A DNA stretch of 34,787 bases from the IMG/VR virus record IMGVR_UViG_3300006641_000088, positions 1 to 34,787 of that record; one strand, given 5' to 3'. Source of the stretch: a virus. The notes under the pieces were generated by a model, which was given only the letters and a program-made list of their open reading frames with translations, was not told the origin of the DNA and did not search any database. Both the position numbers and the translations under genes were made by a program. This document shows, piece by piece, positions 15,910-23,202 of this stretch; positions within the stretch are counted from its first letter, which is position 1, and each line of letters opens with the position of its first letter.

Positions 15910-16350
15910 TTATCTTTGTCCTTGTATGAACTTCTCCCAATCCATATATGCACGAAGCTGATACGTTCGAGCACCAAGTTCTTTTACAATAGAGGTGCAG
16001 TAATCAGCAATAGCATCATGCTTCGCTTTCTTCATCAGAATTATTTGCAAATCTTCATCTGACTCTAAGTATGTAGTCACGTCAGATTTGAGTAAAAAGC
16101 GAAAAGGCTCCCAGCCTCTTTTCTTGAGTTCTTCGTCATCAAGTCTACCGAGATAGTATTCGGTCTTGATCTTCTTCATTCTATGAAAATCAAACAGACA
16201 CTTCTTAGACAAAAGATTCTGTTCTGTAAGAATTTTAGTGTAACGAGAATGAAGAATTGGTATTCTTAGGATTTCTTTGCCAGGTTCAGTATCATCTACC
16301 TTCGCATCACGTTCCCACATTTCAATTACATCATCAATAGTTGTTGGCAT
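15910..16350 (-). CDS. uvsY: Recombination mediator UvsY
   Basis: 146 aa (T4 UvsY is 137). The profile matches UvsY: an early HSRYTKIL helix, RMKKIKTEYYLGRLDDEELKKRGWEPFRF, LKSDVTTYLESDEDL, and a final ELGARTYQLRAYMDWEKFIQG. UvsY loads the recombinase UvsX on gp32-coated single strands. GAGAG lies about 8 nt before the ATG. A good sigma70-like promoter (16378-16406) overlaps the end of the structural gene upstream, marking a switch from late structural to recombination genes. Confidence 0.92.
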   Translation of the reverse strand: MPTTIDDVIEMWERDAKVDDTEPGKEILRIPILHSRYTKILTEQNLLSKKCLFDFHRMKKIKTEYYLGRLDDEELKKRGWEPFRFLLKSDVTTYLESDEDLQIILMKKAKHDAIADYCTSIVKELGARTYQLRAYMDWEKFIQGQR

Positions 16351-16377
16351 GCTATGCTCTCAAAACAAATATCCTAT

Positions 16378-16406
16378 ATTATAAACTAAACTCTTTGCAA
16401 TGTAAA
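16378..16406 (-). promoter_or_regulatory. Sigma70-like promoter before uvsY
   Basis: TTTACA (16406-16401), a 17-bp spacer and a perfect TATAAT (16383-16378): 11 of 12 consensus bases. It lies across the 3' end of the tube-like gene and about 28 nt before uvsY. Confidence 0.7.
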
Positions 16407-16940
16407 GTAAGAATACCGAAATATTGCATCACATAGAATAGGACTATCAGGCGAGAATTCTTCACTCAGATCAATAGTGCCAACTGAAATTGGAAACAGA
16501 TCAATAAATTTGAAACGAATGTTAGGATTGTTTTTATTGGTGTTTACAGTAAGAATAGCGTCACTGTATTGTGGTAACTTTTCCAAACTCTCATCAAGAA
16601 CCAATCCACCAGGAATCGCATTTCTTTTAAGAGATTTTAAATTTTTATATTGATCAAAATTTTCTGGGAAAGTCATAGCTGTAATCCAATCATATAAACT
16701 TTGCCATGACTTGTAATCTTCATCAACAAGAAATGAAATTCTGAACTCATCATACATGATTTTATCGCCAGGGATAGGAAGATCAGAAAATGGTGTAGCG
16801 AATTGCGTTGGATTCATTGAAACACCAGGAACATTTACATTCTGACAGAAATAAGTGACTTCAGGAATTCTTGAAAAAGAAAGCCTGAATTTATTACCGA
16901 TTGCTAAACTTAAATTTTCTGGCTGATAGGGTTGTTTCAT
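16386..16940 (-). CDS. Tail-tube-like structural protein (second gp19-type fold)
   Basis: 184 aa. The pattern resembles the gp19 tube protein in this window: an early F-x-x-x-F-x-R-I-P-E-V segment, CQNVNVPGVSM, TPFSDLPIPGDK, YDEFRISFLVDEDYKSWQSLYDWI (gp19 has VNVINDEDFVIRNSLERWI) and a long beta-rich end. T4 gp19 and gp54 share a fold. Marine T4-type phages often have a tail-completion gene (gp3) here. I cannot decide between tube initiator, tail terminator and baseplate component. It has its own exact late promoter and a GAGGG ribosome site, and stands between capsid and uvsY. Confidence 0.75.
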   Translation of the reverse strand: MKQPYQPENLSLAIGNKFRLSFSRIPEVTYFCQNVNVPGVSMNPTQFATPFSDLPIPGDKIMYDEFRISFLVDEDYKSWQSLYDWITAMTFPENFDQYKNLKSLKRNAIPGGLVLDESLEKLPQYSDAILTVNTNKNNPNIRFKFIDLFPISVGTIDLSEEFSPDSPILCDAIFRYSYFTLQRV

Positions 16941-16960
16941 ATTTCCCTCGCATTATTGAG

Positions 16961-16968
16961 TATTTATA
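16961..16968 (-). promoter_or_regulatory. T4-type late promoter (TATAAATA)
   Basis: Exact T4 late consensus on the minus strand, 20 nt before the ATG at 16940. The preceding terminator's U-run touches it. gp55 would recognise it, with clamp-dependent activation. Confidence 0.8.
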
Positions 16969-16995
16969 TAAAAAGAAGGGGAGCCGAAGCTCCCC
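16966..16995 (-). terminator. Intrinsic terminator after gp23
   Basis: Minus-strand stem GGGGAGC / GCTCCCC (7 bp) closing a TTCG tetraloop, followed by TTCTTTTTATAT. A GC-rich stem, a stable UUCG loop and a U-run are the standard signs of rho-independent termination. It follows the capsid gene, about 48 bases past its stop. Confidence 0.9.
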
Positions 16996-17042
16996 TGTCT
17001 TTTGATCGCTTTATTGTTGTTATTATGCGATCATATCACATG

Positions 17043-18356
17043 TTACTGAAGATTAGTAACAATAAACTTACGATAGTACACGTTGCTGTTATTGGCAAGT
17101 GAACCGTCGAACACAGTGGTTCCTTTCGCGAAGGGATTCATGACCATGCCGTAGCGGGTCTTGAAGCCGATTCTTGGTTGGAAACTATCAGGATCAATTG
17201 CACGAACCATCTGCAGAGGAACATAGGGGCAATAGAACAGACCTGCGTCATATACTGCTGAACCTTTGTATCCAGAAACAACATAGTTCTGAGTTGCAAT
17301 TGAGTAGGGGTCAATGTAGACCTTAACGCGACCGAACAGCGTACCAACAAAGGTATTACCAGTTGGGTCAACATCAAGATTGGTTTGACCAGTGAGACCT
17401 GATTGATAATCAAGCAGACCAGACATCGCGAGTGCAGAAGCAACGTCGCTAGATGTGATCAGAAGATTACCCTTTCCTCTACGAGTTTCTCTCGCAATCT
17501 TGTTCAGATCACGCTCGATAGCGAAAATCAGGTTCTTGTACTTCTCAACCTGCCATCTACCGTCGATGTCTGAGCTACCAGTTGCGAGGTTCATGGTACC
17601 AGCATCAGCAGGACCGCCGACCTTAGCAATTGAATATACTGAACGTACAACTTCTCTGTTGATTTCAGCAAGAATTTCTGTTGACAGAATATTGCTGAGT
17701 TCAGTCTCTGCGTCCAGACCATGAACTGCCTTGAGATCTTGAGCAAGTTCGATTGAGTAGGATGCTTTCAGCTGACGGGTCTTAGCAGTAACAGTTACTT
17801 TCTCGATTGAGAAACCCATTTCTGCGCTGATATTTCCTTCGCCAGTGGCAGTGGAAAGACCAGTGCCAGTGTTAGCCAACAGGAAAGTTGTGCTATTTGC
17901 TGGGTTAACAGTTGATCCAGAAAGTCCAAGATGCTCACCAGTTCCTGCGAACGCTGTATTAGCTTCGTTGTAGAACGCTTCTGTACCCAGTGTTTGACCA
18001 CCATATACTGATCTCATTGCGAAAATCAGACCAGTAGGACCATTCATTGGCTGAACACCAGCGATGTCGTATGCCATAAGATTTGGCAGTGAACGACGGA
18101 TCAGGCTGATCAGAATAGGATCATAACCTGCGCCAGGACCACTTGATGTTGCTGCGCCAGTGAAACCACCAGTCGCGCCAACAACGTTCGTTGGGGTTGC
18201 TTCGTTAAGAATACCAGCTTCTTCGCGGAACGCTCTTTCTTGATTCTCCAGAATTGCCGCAGTCACTGCCCGACGATGGGGGTCAGAAATCTTTGGGAGT
18301 TCGGGATGGTCAAGAACTGGCGACCACTTCTTTTGTAATGTTTCGGTTAAAAACAT
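17043..18356 (-). CDS. gp23: Major capsid protein gp23
   Basis: 437 aa, the size usual in marine T4-type phages (T4: 521). Family segments include LIRRSLPNLMAYDIAGVQPM, TGLIFAMRSVYG, SAEMGFSIEKVTVTAKTRQLKASYSIELAQDL, LSTEILAEINREVVRS and MVMNPFA near the end. The N-terminal arm contains AGILNE/ATP (E52), a good (L/I)xE site for the gp21 protease, so the mature protein would start at A53. AGAGG is about 9 nt before the ATG. It lies 14 bases after gp22 and probably shares its late promoter. A strong terminator follows. Confidence 0.98.
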   Translation of the reverse strand: MFLTETLQKKWSPVLDHPELPKISDPHRRAVTAAILENQERAFREEAGILNEATPTNVVGATGGFTGAATSSGPGAGYDPILISLIRRSLPNLMAYDIAGVQPMNGPTGLIFAMRSVYGGQTLGTEAFYNEANTAFAGTGEHLGLSGSTVNPANSTTFLLANTGTGLSTATGEGNISAEMGFSIEKVTVTAKTRQLKASYSIELAQDLKAVHGLDAETELSNILSTEILAEINREVVRSVYSIAKVGGPADAGTMNLATGSSDIDGRWQVEKYKNLIFAIERDLNKIARETRRGKGNLLITSSDVASALAMSGLLDYQSGLTGQTNLDVDPTGNTFVGTLFGRVKVYIDPYSIATQNYVVSGYKGSAVYDAGLFYCPYVPLQMVRAIDPDSFQPRIGFKTRYGMVMNPFAKGTTVFDGSLANNSNVYYRKFIVTNLQ

Positions 18357-18370
18357 AATAGTGTGCCTCT

Positions 18371-19543
18371 TTATTTAATTAAAGTTCTTGATATTGCCTT
18401 AACATAATCACTCATTACTGCAGAAGTTACTTCAGGATCTTCCTGAGGAGCATCTTCGTGTAATGTTTCGATCAAAGAAACTTGATCTTTTCCAACTTTC
18501 TTTGAGAAATAGCTCTCTTTGATTACTTCGAGCTTTTCCCTATACTCACCATCTGCGGTGAACTCTACACCCTCTGCGAGTGTCTTCATCTTCTCAATTT
18601 GAGTGGTCGTCAGACCTTCACAAACTGAAAGGAGAATTTCTTTCTTTTCGCCTTCTTGAATCTGCTTCCACATCTCAATGTTTCTATTGAGTACAGTTTG
18701 AAGTTCTTCTTGAAGTTCATCAACTTTAGCAGTAAGTTCTTCAACGACGTTAACCTGCTCTTCGGGAATGTCGATGTAGTTTTCTGCGAATAGATTACGA
18801 AGACCATTGATAAAGTCTTCAACAATTTCTGAACGAAGACCAGATTGAATTGCAACTTTGTGCTCTTCTTTCCATTCATTGATTGCGTATCCAAGATAAC
18901 TGTCAATGTTTTCTTCGAGATCTGCTTTAATTTCTTCGATTGATTGTTCAGCTGCTTCGAGAATTTCTTCTTCGAGCTGCTCAACAACAGTGATTGCTCT
19001 AGCAATAACAGCTGATTCGAAAATTGTAGCTGCTTTTGCTTTGAAATCTTCAGAAAGATTTTCGTCGCCGAAAAGCGCAGTCATATCTTCTTCGATTCCA
19101 AGATCTTTCATTGCTGTGCGAATCATTTCGATTTTAGCTTCTCTTGCCTCAGCAATTTCTTCTTCGGTGAGTTCGGCTTCTTCTTCTTCAACTTCTTCAG
19201 AAAGCTCAGCTTCAAGTTCAGCGAGTTCTTCTTCTGAAAGAGAATTGAGATATTCATCGAGCTCTTCTTCAGTGAAGAGAAGATCTTCATCAGATTCTTC
19301 TTCTTCCTTTACAGTGCCCTTTGATGGTTCTGCAGCGACTGGCTTATCAGCTGGTCTTGCTGGAACTTTGGTAGCATTTGCGGATGCTTTCTTACCAACA
19401 TCACCACCATCGGGTTGTGAATTTGTAGAGCCGCCAAGATCAACGACTTCGCCTTCTAGTTTTTTGGTTCCTTCAGCTGGTGCGCTTGATTTCGATCCAC
19501 TCAGAATTTCAGCGGCAGCTTCTGCTAATGTTTTAATTGCCAT
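18371..19543 (-). CDS. gp22: Prohead scaffold core protein gp22
   Basis: 390 aa. Extremely acidic, with long helical stretches: a Glu-rich segment (about 95-145) with repeated EEEL/ELEAEL units, then coiled coil to the end with EWKEEHKVAIQSGLRSEIVEDFI and LTAKVDELQEEL. This matches the gp22 scaffold, which fills the prohead and is destroyed by gp21; several (L/I)xE sites are present. It is longer than T4 gp22 (269) but usual for marine relatives. It is transcribed from an exact late promoter 28 nt upstream, with AGGAG before the start. Confidence 0.93.
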   Translation of the reverse strand: MAIKTLAEAAAEILSGSKSSAPAEGTKKLEGEVVDLGGSTNSQPDGGDVGKKASANATKVPARPADKPVAAEPSKGTVKEEEESDEDLLFTEEELDEYLNSLSEEELAELEAELSEEVEEEEAELTEEEIAEAREAKIEMIRTAMKDLGIEEDMTALFGDENLSEDFKAKAATIFESAVIARAITVVEQLEEEILEAAEQSIEEIKADLEENIDSYLGYAINEWKEEHKVAIQSGLRSEIVEDFINGLRNLFAENYIDIPEEQVNVVEELTAKVDELQEELQTVLNRNIEMWKQIQEGEKKEILLSVCEGLTTTQIEKMKTLAEGVEFTADGEYREKLEVIKESYFSKKVGKDQVSLIETLHEDAPQEDPEVTSAVMSDYVKAISRTLIK

Positions 19544-19570
19544 GAGGTTAAACTCCTGTCCTTATAGTTT

Positions 19571-19578
19571 TATTTATA
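19571..19578 (-). promoter_or_regulatory. T4-type late promoter (TATAAATA) before gp22
   Basis: Exact consensus on the minus strand in the 39-bp gap between gp21 and gp22, 28 nt before the gp22 ATG. It should drive scaffold and capsid. Confidence 0.8.
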
Positions 19579-19582
19579 TAAA

Positions 19583-20227
19583 TTACAATTTGGAAATGAA
19601 GTTGGCGAATTGACGCAATTTAACTTCTTCCAATTGCTTTTGCTTTGCCCTTTTAATTTGCTTTTGCATTTGTTCAATCTCCATTTCTTGGAGAACACCA
19701 TTCATAAAAACCCATTCTTTATTTTCCATAATACCACGAACAAACGCATCAGGCGCTGAGGGGTCAGCAACTATATCTGCCGCTGTGGCTAGATAAAAGT
19801 CATCTTGGACCAACTGATAACCATTTGATGGTTTCAGTGATCCCATTCCTCGAGAAGATACACCTAATTTTGCACCTTCATCGATTAAATTCTTAACAAT
19901 ATTACCATAAGGTGTACCAAGAATTTTGGCTTTCCCAATGTAGTTATTACCATCTTCTCTAAGAGAAACGATCATATGTGAAACGCGATCGAGATTAATA
20001 GAGGGTGAATCGGGATGTCCTAGTTCACCAAATGCTCTCTTTTCGTTGATGTATTCTTTCTCGTATCTTTTTACTTCGCGCTCCATGATGGGCTTTGGAT
20101 AAACCCTACCATTTCTGTTCTTCTGTTCTGATTGCATGAAGACGCCTTCAATGAAATGGCTTTTCTGCCCATTGTTCTCTTCAACGAGATATTTGACTTC
20201 TTCGACTGTTTCGATGATTAGTTTCAT
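19583..20227 (-). CDS. gp21: Prohead core protease gp21
   Basis: 214 aa (T4: 212). Serine protease of the phage prohead type: FIEGVFMQSEQKNRNGRVYP, GELGHPD with the catalytic histidine, GNIVKNLIDEGAKLGVSSRG with the catalytic serine, and ADIVADPSAPDAFV. It cleaves core proteins and capsid after (L/I)xE during maturation. The C-terminal helix (EMEQMQKQ.. KQKQLEEVKLRQFANFI) is the propeptide-like tail. Its start lies 1 base after the stop of the basic 96-aa gene (TAAAATG), suggesting coupling. Confidence 0.96.
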   Translation of the reverse strand: MKLIIETVEEVKYLVEENNGQKSHFIEGVFMQSEQKNRNGRVYPKPIMEREVKRYEKEYINEKRAFGELGHPDSPSINLDRVSHMIVSLREDGNNYIGKAKILGTPYGNIVKNLIDEGAKLGVSSRGMGSLKPSNGYQLVQDDFYLATAADIVADPSAPDAFVRGIMENKEWVFMNGVLQEMEIEQMQKQIKRAKQKQLEEVKLRQFANFISKL

Positions 20228-20228
20228 T

Positions 20229-20519
20229 TTAGAGTCCCATTGATTTCCGTTTCATTAAAGATCGCCTTCTTTTAATTAAAGATCTGGCTGCTTTTGATTT
20301 TCTTTTTATTTTTGCTTTTCTTGCGCCCATTTTTCTATGAAGTTTTTCCGCTGGTGACATTCTAACAAGTCTACCACCGCGCAATGTAAATCCTTTTACC
20401 GCAGAAAATTTTTTCCTTCTTTGTACCTTTCCGCCGCGAATTCTTACCTTCACGACTTTCGTTCTACCCAAGTTCATCACATTACCTTCACTAACGAACT
20501 GTTTAAATGTTTTGCTCAT
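20229..20519 (-). CDS. Highly basic prohead core / internal protein
   Basis: 96 aa, with 18 Lys and 16 Arg (35%). The first residues, MSKTFKQFVSEG, resemble the capsid-targeting sequence of T4 internal protein III (MKTYQEFIAEA, recalled), with VSE/G as possible gp21 cleavage site. The rest is rich in basic repeats (GARKAKIKRKSKAARSL, KRRRSLMKRK) fit for binding packaged DNA. Comparable basic proteins occur between gp20 and gp21 in marine T4-type phages. It overlaps the upstream gene by 4 nt (ATGA). It may occupy the place of gp67/gp68 core proteins; the exact equivalence is uncertain. Confidence 0.8.
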   Translation of the reverse strand: MSKTFKQFVSEGNVMNLGRTKVVKVRIRGGKVQRRKKFSAVKGFTLRGGRLVRMSPAEKLHRKMGARKAKIKRKSKAARSLIKRRRSLMKRKSMGL

Positions 20520-20980
20520 TGTAGATTCTTAAATGCGAATGCTGATGCTTTTGCTAAATTTTCTGGATTTGCGTTAATAAGTTTTGATAACTTATCTTTG
20601 TTTCCAGGTGTCATTTGATCGTGAAGGTTTAATAAATTTGTTGCTGTAGTAACATTAACTCTTGTTCTGCTGCCATTCTTAAACTTCACATCACGAATTT
20701 CATTGTTTTGTACAATAGTTTGTAATTGTTGTATTACTCTATTTTCAAATAAATTTCGTTCTTCACCAACAGAAACAACACCTTTCTTACCACCGTAAGG
20801 AACGCTGAATGTTAACTTCAACTTGCTGTTATAATAAAGAGCTACTCTTTCTCCTGTTGGAAAATCTCTAACTCCTGTTCTGCGTAAAACAAGAACAAGA
20901 GGTGGATCTTTTAACCCTTCACTAAGAGACTCTCTTTTGTAGGGAGTCTCATACTTTTTTCGTAACTCTTCAAATAGCAT
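20516..20980 (-). CDS. Unknown head-region protein with candidate gp21 cleavage site
   Basis: 154 aa, not recognised. The N-terminus is charged and helical (MLFEELRKKYETPYKRESLSEG) with LSE/G at residues 19-22, fitting gp21's (L/I)xE rule. The middle is beta-rich (PPLVLVLRRTG, RVALYYNSKLKLTFSVPYGGKKGVVSVGEE) and the end is helical (LSKLINANPENLAKASAFAFKNL). It sits among core genes, 6 bases after the acidic core gene, with a possible late-promoter variant 39 nt upstream. It may be an internal or core protein. Confidence 0.75.
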   Translation of the reverse strand: MLFEELRKKYETPYKRESLSEGLKDPPLVLVLRRTGVRDFPTGERVALYYNSKLKLTFSVPYGGKKGVVSVGEERNLFENRVIQQLQTIVQNNEIRDVKFKNGSRTRVNVTTATNLLNLHDQMTPGNKDKLSKLINANPENLAKASAFAFKNLQ

Positions 20981-20986
20981 TAGGAA

Positions 20987-21454
20987 TTAGTTTCCTTTTT
21001 TGACCATTTTGCCAGTATTATTTATCGCATTACGAAAATGACGTTCTTCTGCTTCCGTATCGTTTGCCAAATTTGCATTAAGAGCTTTCTTCAGATGTGA
21101 CATAACTCTTGATCCGTGAGTTTTCACTATTTCTTTTTTAATTGCTCTTGCTTTTATTAAACTATTTTCACCATCTTGAGCATGTTGTTTAACATACTTA
21201 TTGTAAAGAGCGCGAATTGATGGGGCGCCTTCCATAAGCTCAAGTTCTTCTTTCATATTTTCATCGTCTTCTTCATCATCCATTTCATCTTCGTCTTCAT
21301 CATCTTCTTCGTCTTTGCTTTCAAGCATTGCTTGAGCAACTGCAATCTTTTCTTGCTCTAGAGCGAAGATGACTTTGCTTGCAATTTTTTCTTGAATCGC
21401 TTCTTTAAATGCAACAGCATTTTGTTCTGCAATTAAATCTACTAATCTGCTCAT
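20987..21454 (-). CDS. Acidic prohead core protein (gp67/gp68-like)
   Basis: 155 aa. An N-terminal helix (LVDLIAEQNAVAFKEAIQEKIASKVIFALEQEKI) is the pattern of T4-type core proteins encoded after the portal, followed by a run of Asp/Glu (about residues 48-72) and a basic helical C-terminus (SHLKKALNANLANDTEAEERHFRNAI). Several possible gp21 sites occur (LIAE/Q, LME/G). It starts 1 base after the portal stop, with an exact late promoter 39 nt upstream inside the portal gene. Its charge opposes that of the 96-aa basic protein two genes later. Confidence 0.75.
   Translation of the reverse strand: MSRLVDLIAEQNAVAFKEAIQEKIASKVIFALEQEKIAVAQAMLESKDEEDDEDEDEMDDEEDDENMKEELELMEGAPSIRALYNKYVKQHAQDGENSLIKARAIKKEIVKTHGSRVMSHLKKALNANLANDTEAEERHFRNAINNTGKMVKKGN
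21019..21026 (-). promoter_or_regulatory. Late-promoter variant (GATAAATA)
   Basis: Seven of eight bases of the late consensus, 39 nt before the 154-aa gene start, the same distance as the exact copy at 21493-21500 from its gene. It is inside coding sequence, so it may be chance. Confidence 0.4.
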
Positions 21455-23146
21455 CTATTTTCTCCCAGAAAATAATTCTTGTTGGGCTTTTATATTTATA
21501 TCATCAAGCGGTTGATCAACTTGCTGCTGCGAATCCATGCCTTGTTGCAACATTGCATTTGGATCTTGCGTTGGAGTTTGCGCAGGCGGAGGTGGACCTT
21601 GCGTTGGATCTTGGGGAATTTGTCCAGACATCCCAGGAGGCATCATTTGCTGTGGATTTTCTTCAAACTCTTCATCCATTTCTTCTTGCATCTGTTCAAT
21701 TTCATCTTCATCCATATGAAGAACATTTTCTTGAACCCACTTTTTAGAAAAGAAACGACCAATGTATGGATCTACTTGTACAAGAATTGCTAATCTGTTT
21801 TGTAGAAGTTCAGCTTCTTTCAATTCATAGAAATTGTTATCTTTCAAGAAGTCATAATGAATGTCTTGCTTAAACTCTTCCCATTCTTCAAGAGAACAAA
21901 TACCCTTGAGTGATAATTGCTTCGAAAGCAAATCGTCAAACAGAATACTGAAACGATCACGAAGTTTATTAATGAACTTCATGAACTTCAGTTCATCACG
22001 AGTAATCTCAGTTGATCTTCCTAAACTGAATCCAGTTGTAGGCTCAATTCTGGAAATTGGAACGGATAATGCTTTGTATAATTTATTCTGGAAATATTTG
22101 ACGTCTTCTAGCTCACCAAGATTTTGTCCAGCGGGAAGTGTGGTGATTTCAGTGTTCTTATCACCATGCCTTGGGATCCAGAAATCTTCAAGGATAGATT
22201 GAAATCTTCTATCGTCTCGAACATCACCAGTGGTTGGATCGTATACAAGTTTGTTTCTAAACTTCATCATCATGTTTTGCAGATATTGTTCTGCTTTGAT
22301 TCTTGGCATCTTACCAACGTCAACATAGAACACACGTCGCTCTGGTGCGCGCGAGAGTCTGTAAATTACAATCGCATCTTCAACGAAACGTAATTGATTG
22401 AGTGGTCTGATTGCTTTATGCAAATATGACAGAACAACTTGCTTAGATGGATCTGTCAATCCTGATGTAACATATGCAATAGAATCTTTCGCGAATGTAA
22501 TCGCACCAGCAGATGGACCGATTAGTTGTGGAATGTTACCATTGTCAATTTTGGTTAGATTCTTATCGTTGTAGATGTAGAACTCATCAATTCTATCTAC
22601 AATATCACGTCCATCTTGATCTTTCTTTTTTACAACGTTGCGTATTTTTCGAATTCTTCTTGGGTCGATATAGATGAGTTTTTGAATACCGTCTCTAGGA
22701 TTATCCTTATCAATGACTACATGATAATAAATCCTACCATCTATATACCATTTACGAAAAATGTCAGCACCATCATTACCAAAGTTTAAGAGTTTTAATA
22801 TATTTTTAAATTCATCTCGAATTTTTTCTTTGATTGCGTCTTTTTGTTCTAAATCATCGAGAATGATGCTGACTGATTTAGATTGTTTATCGTGCACGAC
22901 AGCTTCGTTCGTAATGTCATCAATTGCTGATTCTAGTTCTGGCTGAATTGCCATCGTACGATATTTTGTGACGAGATCAATTTCAGATCGATATGATCCG
23001 TCGATATCAACGAAGAATCCATAAGATCCAGTCGTAGCAATACTAACAGAACCATCATCCGCAACTGGTGTGATTGGTGTCTGTGTCTCTACATCGACCT
23101 GTTCTTTGTCGCGTACAAGTTCAAATCCGAATAATTTAATTGCCAA
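21455..23146 (-). CDS. gp20: Portal vertex protein gp20
   Basis: 563 aa (T4: 524). Typical portal stretches: LVTKYRTMAIQPELESAIDDITNEAVV, YHVVIDKDNPRDGIQKLIYIDPRRIRKIRNV, RLSRAPERRVFYVDVGKMPRIKAEQYLQNMM, GDVRDDRRFQSILEDFWIPRHG and GFSLGRSTEITRDELKFMKFI. The dodecamer is the DNA gate and neck attachment site. The C-terminus has a long Pro/Gln/Met-rich tail (about 495-545), unlike T4. The start codon is TTG at 23146 (MAIKLFG), supported by GGAG 7 nt upstream; no ATG fits. A perfect hairpin lies just upstream. Confidence 0.97.
   Translation of the reverse strand: MAIKLFGFELVRDKEQVDVETQTPITPVADDGSVSIATTGSYGFFVDIDGSYRSEIDLVTKYRTMAIQPELESAIDDITNEAVVHDKQSKSVSIILDDLEQKDAIKEKIRDEFKNILKLLNFGNDGADIFRKWYIDGRIYYHVVIDKDNPRDGIQKLIYIDPRRIRKIRNVVKKKDQDGRDIVDRIDEFYIYNDKNLTKIDNGNIPQLIGPSAGAITFAKDSIAYVTSGLTDPSKQVVLSYLHKAIRPLNQLRFVEDAIVIYRLSRAPERRVFYVDVGKMPRIKAEQYLQNMMMKFRNKLVYDPTTGDVRDDRRFQSILEDFWIPRHGDKNTEITTLPAGQNLGELEDVKYFQNKLYKALSVPISRIEPTTGFSLGRSTEITRDELKFMKFINKLRDRFSILFDDLLSKQLSLKGICSLEEWEEFKQDIHYDFLKDNNFYELKEAELLQNRLAILVQVDPYIGRFFSKKWVQENVLHMDEDEIEQMQEEMDEEFEENPQQMMPPGMSGQIPQDPTQGPPPPAQTPTQDPNAMLQQGMDSQQQVDQPLDDINIKAQQELFSGRK
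21493..21500 (-). promoter_or_regulatory. T4-type late promoter (TATAAATA) before the core genes
   Basis: Exact consensus on the minus strand inside the last codons of gp20, 39 nt before the acidic core gene. It could feed the core genes and gp21. Confidence 0.7.
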
Positions 23147-23166
23147 ATTCGTGCTCCAATAGATAT

Positions 23167-23187
23167 GGGGGAGGATTTTCCTCCCCC
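23167..23187 (-). terminator. Perfect hairpin between gp19 and gp20
   Basis: A 9-bp stem (GGGGGAGGA / TCCTCCCCC) with a 3-base loop, following the gp19 stop by 15 bases. The minus-strand sequence after it (ATATCTATTGG) has only a few U, so it may be a leaky terminator or a processing or stabilising stem that sets the high yield of gp18-gp19 transcripts. A degenerate late-type box (TATAAGTA, 23197-23190) lies just upstream. Confidence 0.6.
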
Positions 23188-23202
23188 TCTACTTATATCA
23201 CA

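Noticed and set aside
18360-18375. AT-rich TTAAATAAAG before gp23 as a late promoter
   Set aside because: It does not match TATAAATA in register; gp23 is more simply read from the gp22 promoter.
18906-19613. 235-aa plus-strand open frame opposite gp22
   Set aside because: Ser-rich shadow of the Glu-rich scaffold coding; no ribosome site, and opposite to every other gene.
23190-23197. TATAAGTA as late promoter for gp20
   Set aside because: Mismatch in the conserved core, and the start would fall inside the hairpin; kept only as a remark.
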